NCBI GenBank assembly: GCA_963722665.1
Contig: CAVRNW010000020.1
Coordinates: forward strand, 1 to 64,000
DNA from: Site-B1 sp963722665
GTDB lineage: Bacteria > Bacteroidota > Bacteroidia > Flavobacteriales > Flavobacteriaceae
Direction of reading: 5' to 3'
Length of the DNA: 64,000 nt
In this document: positions 48,303 to 57,369 of the stretch, in pieces
How positions within the stretch are numbered: the first letter of the stretch is position 1
Layout: each line of letters starts with the position of its first letter
Program-made: the position numbers and the translations under genes
Notes under the pieces: model-generated
The model's input: the letters and a program-made list of their open reading frames with translations, nothing else
Database searches by the model: none
What the model was told of the DNA's origin: nothing

Positions 48303-49660
48303 AATTGATCTGTTTTTTTATTGGTTAATATTGGTATTTGAAATTCTTCTATTTTTTTACGATGCTTTTTAAAATCAATGAGCTTAATAAATATCAAGGT
48401 AATCAAGGGAGAAATAGCCGTAATAATTAATACATATTCCCAGGACATAATTTCTTTTAGTGTTCCCACTAAACCAGAACCCGCTGCGCGACCCATATTT
48501 GTAAGTGCCATGAATAGGGTGAATTGAGTTGCGGCAACTACTTGCCAGCACAATTTCATACTGGCGGCGAAAAGAGCAATAGTGAGGAATGTGTAAAAAA
48601 GATAGTAAAGCAAAATAAATCCAAAGATAAATTTATCATTTTGCCATAAATTAGGTAGGAATGCAAGCGCAATGATTAATATTATTATTGTAATTAAATA
48701 TATAAAAATCATACGTTTATCTCCAAAAAAGTCAACCAAAGCTCCACCTAAAAACATTCCAAAAAAACCACCTACAACAGTTGTAGTTGAATATACCTGA
48801 GAATAAGACGTATTACTCCATCCTAATTCCTGAATTGTAAAGATTGGTAAAAATGTATCAACTAATCCGAACATCATCCCTATTATAAGTGAAGCAATTC
48901 CCATAAAAAGGGTTGAAGGTAAAATGACCACTGTCAATAAGCTTCTTAAAATTTGACTCCAGCTTCCTAATTGAGCACTTTTTGACGCCTCAGAAGGTTT
49001 GCCTTCAGTCCAGGGCAATAGCTTCTCTCCAGGACGCTCCCTAATAAATACCGGAACAACCATAATAAAAGCAACCGCTACTGATAATGAAGAAATGGCC
49101 GTGTTAAAACCCAATAGATTAATTAATGCGGTTCCTATAACCAAAGACAAGGCCGTTCCAATGGTTTTTGATCCCCACATTAATCCATTAGCTCTGGCTT
49201 GCTGATCAATTGGTACAATATCTATGGCCATACCATCTGTGGCAACATCTTGAAATGCACCGAAAAAGCTGATAAAAAATCCGGCGATCATCAATCCATT
49301 TAAATTGTTTAAAGGATCATGTACCAGTCCTATGGATAAAAAACTAACTATTAACCCTAACTGTCCGAGTATTACCCAAGGTCGTTTTCGGCCCATGGAT
49401 AAAATTGTAAAACGATCCATCAATGGAGCTATAATAATTTTAAAACTCCAGGGAATGCCTATAACAGCGACAAAACTTGCAATTTCAATGGGTGTTTTAT
49501 CGTTCATTGCTAGCCATGCAGGTATAGCAAAATAGGTAATCCCTTCAGGAATTCCCTGTGCAATGTATAATGCTGCAAAGGTTAAGTACCTTAACGTTGG
49601 ATTTTCGCTTAAAAAACGACTTTGCTTTATTTCGTTTCTTATGCGACCATCAATTTGCAT
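48299..49660 (-). CDS. MFS transporter, AmpG/SLC33-like
   Basis: A 453 aa inner-membrane transporter with about twelve helices. The start (RYLTFAALYIAQGIPEGITY) and FKIIIAPLMDRFTILSMGRKRPWVI are characteristic of AmpG-like permeases and acetyl-CoA transporter-like (SLC33) proteins. DVATDGMAIDIVPIDQQARA continues this pattern. Muropeptide uptake is one possibility, but the operon with SnoaL-like and dimeric-barrel proteins suggests another small organic substrate. First gene of the operon. Confidence 0.85.
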   Translation of the reverse strand: MQIDGRIRNEIKQSRFLSENPTLRYLTFAALYIAQGIPEGITYFAIPAWLAMNDKTPIEIASFVAVIGIPWSFKIIIAPLMDRFTILSMGRKRPWVILGQLGLIVSFLSIGLVHDPLNNLNGLMIAGFFISFFGAFQDVATDGMAIDIVPIDQQARANGLMWGSKTIGTALSLVIGTALINLLGFNTAISSLSVAVAFIMVVPVFIRERPGEKLLPWTEGKPSEASKSAQLGSWSQILRSLLTVVILPSTLFMGIASLIIGMMFGLVDTFLPIFTIQELGWSNTSYSQVYSTTTVVGGFFGMFLGGALVDFFGDKRMIFIYLITIIILIIALAFLPNLWQNDKFIFGFILLYYLFYTFLTIALFAASMKLCWQVVAATQFTLFMALTNMGRAAGSGLVGTLKEIMSWEYVLIITAISPLITLIFIKLIDFKKHRKKIEEFQIPILTNKKTDQL

Positions 49661-49780
49661 TTAGTATTCATTTGGTTGGTTGGTTTAAAGCAGTTTAATT
49701 GATAGATAGACTTAAGAGGAGTATCTAATATAGCAAAATTTAATTAAGAATTGAATAAATTCCGTTTAAGAGACAGATGA

Positions 49781-49816
49781 AAAAAAAGGCATCTCAATTT
49801 TGAGATGCCTTTTTTT
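49781..49816 (-). terminator. Bidirectional-looking terminator
   Basis: AAAAAAAGGCATCTCA and TGAGATGCCTTTTTTT are a perfect 16-bp inverted repeat with a four-base loop. It ends the minus-strand gene at 49838 and precedes the MFS operon. Confidence 0.9.
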
Positions 49817-49837
49817 TCATTGAATTTAATCTTATGA

Positions 49838-50566
49838 CTAATTTGAAAGTTCTTTATTTAAAGTATAAATATAAGACCAATCACTTGAAACAGAAGCTCT
49901 AAATTTTGCTCTTAAAGCATCTGTTTTTACTTTACCATTGGCTTTCTCATATACTTTCCAGGCACCATCGCGTTCAACATCCATATCAGCAAAGTTTTTG
50001 TATGGAATCCCAACAAAATAATCTGATACTTCAGGAGACCCACCAACAGTACTATACCAGGTTCCTCTGGAATCTCCTTCTGCTTTTTTAAGAGCACTGG
50101 TTATTTCTCCAACAACCTCTTTAAAATCAGAGGAGTTATTAGTTTTTACATTATATACCCAAACAAGCTTAGTGTCTTCTGGCATTCCTGTTGACCTGCT
50201 GTAAGATGGCATAGAGCGAGCAATATTATAGTGAACGCTTTTTACATTTGGCATAATTAAATTTACAACCTTCATTCTACATTCTTTTCCAGCTGGATCA
50301 TTGTCATCATCCATTTCAGCCCAATTGGCCATTGTACTGGTAAAAGTATAGACAGACCCTTCGCCCTGCATACGTCTCCACATATTCCATTTGTCCTTTC
50401 CTTCATTATCGTTATAACATTTTTTATAGGACTTTACACCTTCGATAAATTGCGCTTCGTGACCTGATTTTACAGTAATTTCGGACAAGTTCAATAAAAA
50501 ACTTTCGCTTTCTTGTGATAATAAAACGATTGGAGATAACAGTAATAAATACAATAATTTTCTCAT
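49838..50566 (-). CDS. Secreted protein with two dimeric-barrel-like modules
   Basis: A 242 aa protein with a signal peptide (to about VLLSQ). Two similar halves are visible: ITVKSGHEAQFIEGVKSYKK with KWNMWRRMQGEGSVYTF, and TNNSSDFKEVVGEITSALKK with RGTWYSTVGGSPEVSDYF. Each looks like an antibiotic-biosynthesis-monooxygenase (ABM)-type ferredoxin fold. Function unknown. It lies upstream of the MFS/SnoaL operon but is separated by a strong terminator. Confidence 0.65.
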   Translation of the reverse strand: MRKLLYLLLLSPIVLLSQESESFLLNLSEITVKSGHEAQFIEGVKSYKKCYNDNEGKDKWNMWRRMQGEGSVYTFTSTMANWAEMDDDNDPAGKECRMKVVNLIMPNVKSVHYNIARSMPSYSRSTGMPEDTKLVWVYNVKTNNSSDFKEVVGEITSALKKAEGDSRGTWYSTVGGSPEVSDYFVGIPYKNFADMDVERDGAWKVYEKANGKVKTDALRAKFRASVSSDWSYIYTLNKELSN

Positions 50567-50865
50567 AATTTTGATTTTGGTTAGTATTGATTAATAATTA
50601 ATATAAACGAAGTCAGATAAAATTAGAGCTGACTTTGAATTCAAAATAATAATTAATTTAGGGCGAGCAATCTGAGGTACTTTGATAAGCTTTGAGGAAA
50701 TAATAAAATACTTTTTTAAATTTAATTTTTCTAAAAAGATATTCTATAGAATTTAAATATAGTAATTATTTATTAAAGTAGTTTTTTTAGTATTTGATAA
50801 AGAATTATATTCAATTCAAATTTTATCTTTCAGGGTTGATGGTTTAATATTGATAGTAATAAGGT
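50567..50865. other. Gene-free AT-rich stretch
   Basis: About 300 bases between the secreted ABM-like gene and the lysA terminator. It must contain the promoter of the upstream minus-strand gene. I see no gene, repeat or RNA signature in it. Confidence 0.5.
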
Positions 50866-50900
50866 CAAAAAATAAGCGCGAGTTAAAAAATCTCACGCTT
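50866..50900 (-). terminator. Terminator of lysA
   Basis: On the minus strand AAGCGTGAG pairs with CTCGCGCTT (one G-U) and is followed by ATTTTTTG. It starts just after the lysA stop. Confidence 0.7.
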
Positions 50901-50905
50901 TTATC

Positions 50906-52111
50906 TTAAAATTGAATTTCAATTTGATTATTTAAAATATCATCAAATGTTTCTCGCTTGCGTATTAAGTGCGCTTTGCCATTATGCCAAAGCACTTCAG
51001 CAGGACGATATCTTGAATTGTAGTTACTAGCCATAGAAAAACAATAAGCACCTGCATTCTTAAAAGCAAGGATATCACCTTCACGTATTTCTGATATGCG
51101 TCTATTATTTGCAAAGGTGTCTGTTTCACAGATATATCCTACAACTGAATAAAAGCGTTCTCTACCTTTTGGGTTAGAAATATTTTCAATCTGATGCTGA
51201 GAACCATATAGCATGGGTCTTATTAAATGATTAAACCCAGAATCTACTTGCGCAAAAACGGTAGAGGTGGTTTGTTTAATTACATTTACTTTAACCAAAA
51301 ATCTACCTGCTTCACTCACTAAAAATTTTCCCGGTTCGAATGCAATAGTAAGATCCTTGCCATATTCTTTACAAAATTCATTAAACCGAGTACTTAATTT
51401 CTCTCCAAATTCTTCAACATTGGTTTCTATGTCACCTTCTTTATACGGTACTTTAAATCCAGAGCCAAAATCTATAAATTCCAGGTCTTTAAAGTGTCTG
51501 GCAGTTTCAAATAAAATTTCACTAGCATATAAAAATACATCAATATCCAAAATATCACTACCAGTATGCATATGTATACCATTGATATTCATCCCTGTAT
51601 TTTCAACAATCCTAAGCAGATGTGGAATTTGGTGAATTGAAATCCCAAATTTACTATCAATATGACCAACTGAAATATTGGTATTTCCACCGGCCATGAC
51701 ATGTGGATTGATTCGAATACAAACAGGGATATCAGGATGTTTAGTTCCGAATTGTTCCAAAATTGATAGGTTATCAATATTTATTTCACAACCTAAGGCG
51801 GCAGCTTTTTCAATTTCTTCTAATGATACTCCATTAGGTGTGAAAATTATTCTTTCTGCAGGATAGCCCGCACTAAGTCCTAAATGAACTTCTTGAATCG
51901 AAACTGTATCCAATCCAGCTCCAAGTTCCTTCATTAACTTTAATATAGATATATTAGAAAGTGCTTTAACCGCATAATTGATCTTGACTTTCTTAACTTT
52001 ATTAAATGCAGATGTTAACCGTTTGTACTGAGACACAATTTTCGCTGAGTCATAAACATAAACAGGACTGTCAAAGTCCTTTGCAACTTTTAATAAAGCA
52101 TTATTATCCAT
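50906..52111 (-). CDS. lysA: Diaminopimelate decarboxylase
   Basis: PLP enzyme making lysine from meso-diaminopimelate. At 401 aa it has family length. The PLP lysine is in INYAVKALSN near residue 48; HMHTGSDI, the glycine-rich FIDFGSGFKVPY, the EPGKFLVSEAG segment and the CETDTFANNR (Cys-Glu) and GAYCFSMASNYNSRYRP active-site motifs follow. Single-gene unit, divergent from sucC. Intact. Confidence 0.95.
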   Translation of the reverse strand: MDNNALLKVAKDFDSPVYVYDSAKIVSQYKRLTSAFNKVKKVKINYAVKALSNISILKLMKELGAGLDTVSIQEVHLGLSAGYPAERIIFTPNGVSLEEIEKAAALGCEINIDNLSILEQFGTKHPDIPVCIRINPHVMAGGNTNISVGHIDSKFGISIHQIPHLLRIVENTGMNINGIHMHTGSDILDIDVFLYASEILFETARHFKDLEFIDFGSGFKVPYKEGDIETNVEEFGEKLSTRFNEFCKEYGKDLTIAFEPGKFLVSEAGRFLVKVNVIKQTTSTVFAQVDSGFNHLIRPMLYGSQHQIENISNPKGRERFYSVVGYICETDTFANNRRISEIREGDILAFKNAGAYCFSMASNYNSRYRPAEVLWHNGKAHLIRKRETFDDILNNQIEIQF

Positions 52112-52260
52112 TGTTTCATTTTTTTAATTAGCCCGTAAAATTAAAACCTTTTTTTTACTCAGTTGCTTATTATTTCTTAAAAATCAATACAATAAGTTAA
52201 TAATTCTTCAAAGAATATAAACAATTATTAAAATTTATTGTATAAGAATAATGGGTTGAT

Positions 52261-52268
52261 TACATTTG
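52261..52268 (+). promoter_or_regulatory. Promoter of sucC
   Basis: TACATTTG matches TAnnTTTG 26 bases before the sucC ATG, with TATTG about 20 bases upstream as a possible -33 element. Confidence 0.55.
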
Positions 52269-52294
52269 TGTCACAAAATTTTATGCTTTAAAAA

Positions 52295-53488
52295 ATGAAT
52301 TTACACGAATATCAGGGAAAGGAAATATTAAGAAGTTTTGGTGTACGTATTCAACGTGGTATAGTAGCTCAAAATGCGAATGAAGCAGTTGCGGCTGCAA
52401 AACAATTGACTGCAGAAACTGGTACAAGTTGGCACGTAATTAAAGCACAAGTGCATGCCGGGGGACGAGGAAAAGGTGGTGGAGTTAAGATTGCAAAAAA
52501 TCTTAAGGAAGTAGAAGAAATAGCGGGAAAAATAATTGGTATGAATCTAATTACTCCGCAAACATCTGCACAAGGTAAAAAAGTCCATCAGGTATTAATT
52601 GCTGAGGATGTCTATTATCCGGGAGAAAGTGAACCGGATGAATATTATATGTCAGTGCTGTTAAATCGAGGCACAGGCAGGAATATGATCATGTATTCAA
52701 CAGAAGGAGGCATGGATATTGAAAAGGTGGCAGAAGAAACTCCTCATTTAATATTCAATGAAGAAATTGATCCAAGTGTAGGTATTTTGCCTTTCCAGGC
52801 AAGACGAATAGCATTTAATTTAGGTTTGTCAGGAACAGCTTTTAAAGAAATGACAAAATTTGTAACTGCTTTGTATACAGCTTATGTAAATTCAGATGCA
52901 TCTTTATTTGAAATTAATCCTGTTTTAAAAACAAGTGATAATAAAATATTGGCTGTTGATGCCAAGGTTACTATAGATGATAATGCGCTTTACAGACATA
53001 AAGATTATGTTAATTTAAGGGATTTACGTGAAGAAAATCCAATAGAGGTTGAAGCCAATGAATTGGGATTAAATTATGTAGATCTAGATGGTAATGTGGG
53101 ATGTATGGTAAATGGAGCCGGATTAGCAATGGCAACAATGGACCTTATTAAACAGGCTGGAGGGGAGCCGGCAAACTTTCTAGATGTGGGAGGTACTGCT
53201 GATGCTGCAAGAGTGGAAGCAGCATTCAGGATTATATTAAAGGATCCATCTGTAAAAGCAATTTTGATAAATATCTTTGGTGGAATCGTACGTTGTGACA
53301 GAGTGGCTCAGGGCATTGTGGATGCTTATAAAAATATGGGAGATTCAATTAAAATTCCAATTATTGTTCGTTTACAGGGAACAAATGCAGACATAGCGAA
53401 AAAACTCATTGACAGTTCCGGATTGGATGTAAAAAGTGCTGTGGAGTTTCAGGAAGCAGCAGATAAAGTTCAGGCAGTCTTAGCCTAA
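52295..53488 (+). CDS. sucC: Succinyl-CoA ligase (ADP-forming) beta subunit
   Basis: TCA-cycle enzyme making succinate and ATP from succinyl-CoA. The 397 aa product has the ATP-grasp domain (MNLHEYQGKEILRSFGV, VHAGGRGKGGGVKIAKN) and the CoA-ligase part (NGAGLAMATMDLIK, GGEPANFLDVGGTA, ILINIFGGIVRCDRVAQGI). Intact. sucD is not adjacent, so the two subunits are unlinked here. Followed by a terminator. Confidence 0.97.
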   Translation: MNLHEYQGKEILRSFGVRIQRGIVAQNANEAVAAAKQLTAETGTSWHVIKAQVHAGGRGKGGGVKIAKNLKEVEEIAGKIIGMNLITPQTSAQGKKVHQVLIAEDVYYPGESEPDEYYMSVLLNRGTGRNMIMYSTEGGMDIEKVAEETPHLIFNEEIDPSVGILPFQARRIAFNLGLSGTAFKEMTKFVTALYTAYVNSDASLFEINPVLKTSDNKILAVDAKVTIDDNALYRHKDYVNLRDLREENPIEVEANELGLNYVDLDGNVGCMVNGAGLAMATMDLIKQAGGEPANFLDVGGTADAARVEAAFRIILKDPSVKAILINIFGGIVRCDRVAQGIVDAYKNMGDSIKIPIIVRLQGTNADIAKKLIDSSGLDVKSAVEFQEAADKVQAVLA

Positions 53489-53507
53489 ATTATTTTAAAA
53501 TATATTT

Positions 53508-53544
53508 AAAAGAGTAGTGAATTTAATTTTACTGCTCTTTTTTT
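53508..53544 (+). terminator. Terminator of sucC
   Basis: AAAAGAGTAGT pairs with ACTGCTCTTTT (one G-U) around about 12 bases, followed by T, 20 bases after the sucC stop. Confidence 0.8.
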
Positions 53545-53660
53545 ATTTTCATTTTTTAAGTATAAAACAATGTTAAACTAGAGTTAATTGGGCAGATGAT
53601 GTGTAACGTTTCGGTTTTATGAAAGTCTTTAAAATATAAATCAATTAAAATCGAACAATT

Positions 53661-54044
53661 ATGAAATCAAAGATTCACGAACACGACATCACCAATGGAA
53701 TTGGTACGGCTAAAACGATCAAAATGTTTTTACTGGCTGTGGCAATTACATTTAGCAGTGCAATTTATGCAAGTACCAGTTCAGTAAAGGAAGAACCAAC
53801 TTCTCTACAAGAAAAGATCACTAAATTATTGAAAAATCCTAACTTTATTGTTGAGGAAGATGTGTATGCCAGTGTTACCTTAATGTTCAACAAAAATGGT
53901 GAACTAGTAGTTTTAACTGTTGATTCTGAAAGTAAATTGGCAGAAAATTACATCAAGAGCAGATTGAATTACAAAAAATTAAATGTAGGTGTAGAAAGCT
54001 TAAACAAAACTTTTGTAATGCCTGTTAAAATTGAAATGCAATAA
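53661..54044 (+). CDS. Small secreted hypothetical protein
   Basis: A 127 aa protein with a late hydrophobic signal (about 23-40, FLLAVAITFSSAIYAS). The mature part has VYASVTLMFNKNGELVVLTV, ENYIKSRLNYKKLNVG and FVMPVKIEM, a strand-helix-strand order recalling the TonB C-terminal or secretin/TonB short-like fold. That likeness is weak. Followed by a terminator; single gene. Function unknown. Confidence 0.6.
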   Translation: MKSKIHEHDITNGIGTAKTIKMFLLAVAITFSSAIYASTSSVKEEPTSLQEKITKLLKNPNFIVEEDVYASVTLMFNKNGELVVLTVDSESKLAENYIKSRLNYKKLNVGVESLNKTFVMPVKIEMQ

Positions 54045-54064
54045 AATATCATTTTAAAAATTAT

Positions 54065-54096
54065 AAAACTCCTATCGCCAGATAGGAGTTTTTTTA
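54065..54096 (+). terminator. Terminator after the small secreted protein gene
   Basis: AAAACTCCTATC pairs with GATAGGAGTTTT, four-base loop, then T. Confidence 0.87.
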
Positions 54097-54146
54097 TATC
54101 AGGATTTGAATGATAATATGTATTTTTAATGAATAAAATATGTAAA

Positions 54147-54920
54147 ATGAATTCCAAGAAAGAGCAATTAAAAGCGTTTGAAAGGTTATTGAATATAATG
54201 GATGAACTTAGAGAGCAATGTCCTTGGGACAAGAAGCAAACTATGCAATCTTTGCGCCATTTAACCATTGAGGAAACCTACGAACTAGGAGATGCTATTT
54301 TAGAAAATGACCTGGAAGAAATTAAACAAGAGCTAGGCGACCTATTATTGCATATAGTGTTTTATTCAAGAATAGGAAGTGAGACGAATCATTTTGATAT
54401 TGCTGATGTTTGCAATAGCATTTGTGAAAAATTAATTCATAGACATCCACATATTTATGGAGATGTAGAGGTTGAAAATGAAGAAGATGTTAAACGCAAC
54501 TGGGAGAACCTAAAATTAAAAGAGGGTAAGAAAAGTGTATTAGAAGGTGTTCCTCAAGGTTTACCGGCTATTGTGAAGGCTAACAGGATTCAGGATAAAG
54601 TTGCTGGTGTTGGTTTTGATTGGGAGAAACCGGAACAGGTTTTTGAGAAAGTTAAAGAAGAATTAAACGAACTTCAATCCGAAATTAAAAAACAAAACCA
54701 TGATGCTATTGAGAGTGAATTTGGTGATGTGTTATTCTCAATGATAAATTATGCCAGATTTTTAAAGATAAACCCCGAAAATGCTCTTGAAAGAACAAAT
54801 AAAAAATTCATTAAAAGATTTCAGTACCTCGAGAAAGAATCAAAACGCATAAGTAAGGAACTAAAAGATATGTCCTTAGAAGAAATGGATGTATTTTGGG
54901 AAGAATCCAAAAAACTATAA
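54147..54920 (+). CDS. mazG: Nucleoside triphosphate pyrophosphohydrolase
   Basis: Housekeeping MazG, removing aberrant NTPs. Two MazG domains are visible: the first with LREQCPWDKKQTMQSLRHL, EETYELGDAI and KQELGDLLLHIVFYSRIG; the second with GFDWEKPEQVFEKVKEELNE and ESEFGDVLFSMINYARFL. The ATG at 54147 (MNSKKEQLKAF) fits the family better than one six codons upstream at 54129. The product is about 257 aa. Converges on the DUF349 gene. Confidence 0.94.
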   Translation: MNSKKEQLKAFERLLNIMDELREQCPWDKKQTMQSLRHLTIEETYELGDAILENDLEEIKQELGDLLLHIVFYSRIGSETNHFDIADVCNSICEKLIHRHPHIYGDVEVENEEDVKRNWENLKLKEGKKSVLEGVPQGLPAIVKANRIQDKVAGVGFDWEKPEQVFEKVKEELNELQSEIKKQNHDAIESEFGDVLFSMINYARFLKINPENALERTNKKFIKRFQYLEKESKRISKELKDMSLEEMDVFWEESKKL

Positions 54921-54991
54921 CTTCAATAATCCAAACTGAGGATTTACAACGTATATAGATTACAAAAGAGTTAGTTAGTTTAGTTAGGGGT

Positions 54992-55065
54992 CAAATTCCT
55001 ACTTATTATTCAGGCAGTTTCTTGAAAAAATAGAACATTTCTTTAGCCTAAATAAGTAGGGTTTG
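54992..55065. repeat. Inverted repeat between mazG and the DUF349 gene
   Basis: CCTACTTATT (about 54998-55007) is the inverse of AATAAGTAGG (55051-55060), with further partial pairing outside. The loop is about 43 bases. No T run on either side suggests a repeat rather than a terminator. Confidence 0.35.
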
Positions 55066-55071
55066 ATGTTT

Positions 55072-57249
55072 TTAATACATAGATTTTATTTTTCTCAGCT
55101 TTTCTTTCCAAACTTTTAATTCGTCCTTATGACGGGAAATATTGTTTCGAACCTCCTTTACTATAGGATTATTGTCATCAACATGAGCAAAGAAGAGTAA
55201 ATTATTTTCAAGTTGGTTTATTTCTTGTTTGGCTTCATCAACCCGTTTCTTTATAAAGAACAATTCATTATCTAGTTTTTTAGAATCTTCTTCATGATTC
55301 AAGGATTCTAATTTATTGTCATATTTAATTAACTCAACTTCTGATTGGTCCAAATTTAATTTCTTAAACAGGGAATCAAGCGTTTTATTAAGTTTTTTCT
55401 CAATAAATCGCTTATTAAATGGTACTCGGCCTATAGCTTTCCACTCTTCAATTTTAGATTGGATCAATTTTAGATTGCTTTCCTGTTTACCTGTTAATTC
55501 TAACTTCTCAAGCTCTTCTAAGAACTTCTGTTTCGTTTCAAAAGCCTCATTTTCGACTTTATTTTCAGAATCCTTTTGAACATGTAGTTTATCAAAATAA
55601 TGATTACAGGCAGATTTAAATTGCTTCCAAATTTTATCGCTATCCTTTCTAGGTACATGTCCAATCCGTTTCCAGTCTGCCTGAATCTTTTTCATCAGTG
55701 GAGTAGTGGATTCAAAATCATCATTGTCCTTATTATCTTCAGCAACTTTTATTAATTCCAACTTTTTCTCTAAGTTTTTGTATTGCTCCTTTTTTAAATC
55801 TTTGTAAAATGAGTTTTTATTCCTGTTAAAGTTTCTAACAGCCTCCTTAAATTTTTTCCAAGTAACCTCATTTACTTTTAAAGGTACTTTTCCTGCTTTA
55901 AAAAATTCAGATCTTAACTCTTCTATCTCTTTGATTTTATTTTGCCAGGACTTATGATTATTAGATTCATCTTCAGAGATAGCAACAATTTTAGCAATAA
56001 TTTCTTCTTTTTTCTCTAAATTTATCACATAGACCTCTTCTAATTTTTCAAAATACTCCTGACGTTTGTTATGAATAGATTTTGTAGCTGCTTTGAATTT
56101 ATTCCAGATTTCCTCTCGGTATTCCTGTGCAACCGGACCTAATTCTTCTTTCCACATTTTATGCAATACCTGTAATTCTCTAAAAGCGTGATTCACATCG
56201 TCAATTTTTGCTAGTTCTTCAGCTTTTTCAACAATTTTCTGTTTTTGTTCTAAATTATGTTTAAAATCGAGGTCTCTGAGATCTCTGTTAAGGTGTAGGA
56301 AATCATAAAAAATTTCTACATGATGATGATATGTGTTCCATGCGTTATTATATTTATCTCTAGGAATGGGACCTGTATTTCTCCATCTTTCTTGGAGTTC
56401 TTTAAAATGTCTATAGGTTGTATTTATATTCTCCTCTACATTGATCAGTCCTTTAAGCTCCTCAATAATTTCAAGTTTTTTCTCCAGATTATCTTTAAGT
56501 GAAGATTCTATTTTTTTGTAGTGGAATTTTAATTTATTTCTATACTCCTTATATGCACTGTTAAATCTTTTTTTAAGAGGACTGGAAAAATGGAAATCAA
56601 CAGGATTTCCACCATCATTTATGAAATCATCCTTTTTTTCCTCAAGTAAATGGTTGAATTTTTCGTTAAATTCTTTTTTTATTATATCCACATGTGACCG
56701 TATAGCCTGAACTTTTTCCTTACTTAGAAGGGTATTTAGTTCATCTACCAAATCTTCCATGGACATTGCATGATAGTCCTTTATGGTAATTTTATGTCTG
56801 TCTTGATTACCCTCATCTTCGGCATCTTCTGCATTGGAAGCTTCGATCTCATCTACAGCATTATCATCTTCTGTGTCTTGCTCTTTGGAAGCTTTAATCC
56901 CATCTACGGAATTATCATCTTCTGTGTTTTCCTTTTTGGAAGCTTCGATCTCATCTACAGCATTATCATCTTCTGTGTCTTCCTCTTTAGAAGTTTCAAT
57001 CTTATCTACGGTATTATCACCTTCTGTGTTTTCCTTTTTGGAAACTTCAATCTCATCTATGGGATTTTCATCTTCTGTATTGGAAGCTTCAATCTCATCT
57101 ACAACATTACCACTTTCTACATCAACTGGATCTTTAGTAACTTCAGATGGAAGTTCGGGAGATTTACTTTCGATTTTTTGGATTGATTTTTCTTTTGACT
57201 CTAATTCCTTTGTTCCATCTGCATTTTGCAGGTTATCTTTCTTTGACAT
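55072..57249 (-). CDS. DUF349 repeat protein with acidic N-terminal repeats
   Basis: A 725 aa protein without signal peptide. Residues 40-150 are a low-complexity acidic region built from 17-residue units (pattern VDEIEASKKENTEDDNA). Residues 150-720 are helical, with about six DUF349 domains, each around a Trp/Lys motif (KELQERWRNTGPIPRDKYN, LHKMWKEELGPVAQEY, FFKAGKVPLKVNEVTWKKFK, DWKRIGHVPRKDSDKIWKQF, EWKAIGRVPFNKRFIEKKLN). Role unknown; DUF349 proteins are long coiled scaffolds. Gene intact. Confidence 0.88.
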   Translation of the reverse strand: MSKKDNLQNADGTKELESKEKSIQKIESKSPELPSEVTKDPVDVESGNVVDEIEASNTEDENPIDEIEVSKKENTEGDNTVDKIETSKEEDTEDDNAVDEIEASKKENTEDDNSVDGIKASKEQDTEDDNAVDEIEASNAEDAEDEGNQDRHKITIKDYHAMSMEDLVDELNTLLSKEKVQAIRSHVDIIKKEFNEKFNHLLEEKKDDFINDGGNPVDFHFSSPLKKRFNSAYKEYRNKLKFHYKKIESSLKDNLEKKLEIIEELKGLINVEENINTTYRHFKELQERWRNTGPIPRDKYNNAWNTYHHHVEIFYDFLHLNRDLRDLDFKHNLEQKQKIVEKAEELAKIDDVNHAFRELQVLHKMWKEELGPVAQEYREEIWNKFKAATKSIHNKRQEYFEKLEEVYVINLEKKEEIIAKIVAISEDESNNHKSWQNKIKEIEELRSEFFKAGKVPLKVNEVTWKKFKEAVRNFNRNKNSFYKDLKKEQYKNLEKKLELIKVAEDNKDNDDFESTTPLMKKIQADWKRIGHVPRKDSDKIWKQFKSACNHYFDKLHVQKDSENKVENEAFETKQKFLEELEKLELTGKQESNLKLIQSKIEEWKAIGRVPFNKRFIEKKLNKTLDSLFKKLNLDQSEVELIKYDNKLESLNHEEDSKKLDNELFFIKKRVDEAKQEINQLENNLLFFAHVDDNNPIVKEVRNNISRHKDELKVWKEKLRKIKSMY
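56830..57110 (-). repeat. In-gene 51-bp tandem repeat
   Basis: The N-terminal coding part of the DUF349 gene has five or six 51-bp units (17 codons, about DEIEASKKENTEDDNAV), with one shortened unit near the start. High identity between neighbours suggests recent slippage; copy number may vary between strains. Confidence 0.75.
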
Positions 57250-57369
57250 TTTAAAATGTTTTGTAATCTATTTACAGTGATTATTTTGTTAAAGATAACA
57301 ACATAGGACGTAAATACAAAGTACTAAAGATTTTTTGAAAAAAATATAATGGCAGATAATGAAAAGAAA

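Noticed and set aside
28654..54920. Defence role for the two MazG-type genes (toxin-antitoxin or phage defence)
   Set aside because: Both stand in ordinary metabolic contexts, with no toxin, reverse transcriptase or other defence gene near.
54966..55005. tRNA-like T-arm (GGGGTCAAATTCCT) after mazG
   Set aside because: No acceptor stem, D-arm or anticodon arm can be built around it; the sequence is part of an inverted repeat.
56770..57280. Plus-strand frames of 138-148 codons opposite the DUF349 repeats
   Set aside because: They mirror the 51-bp repeats of the real gene and have monotone Ser- or Phe/Ile-rich sequence.
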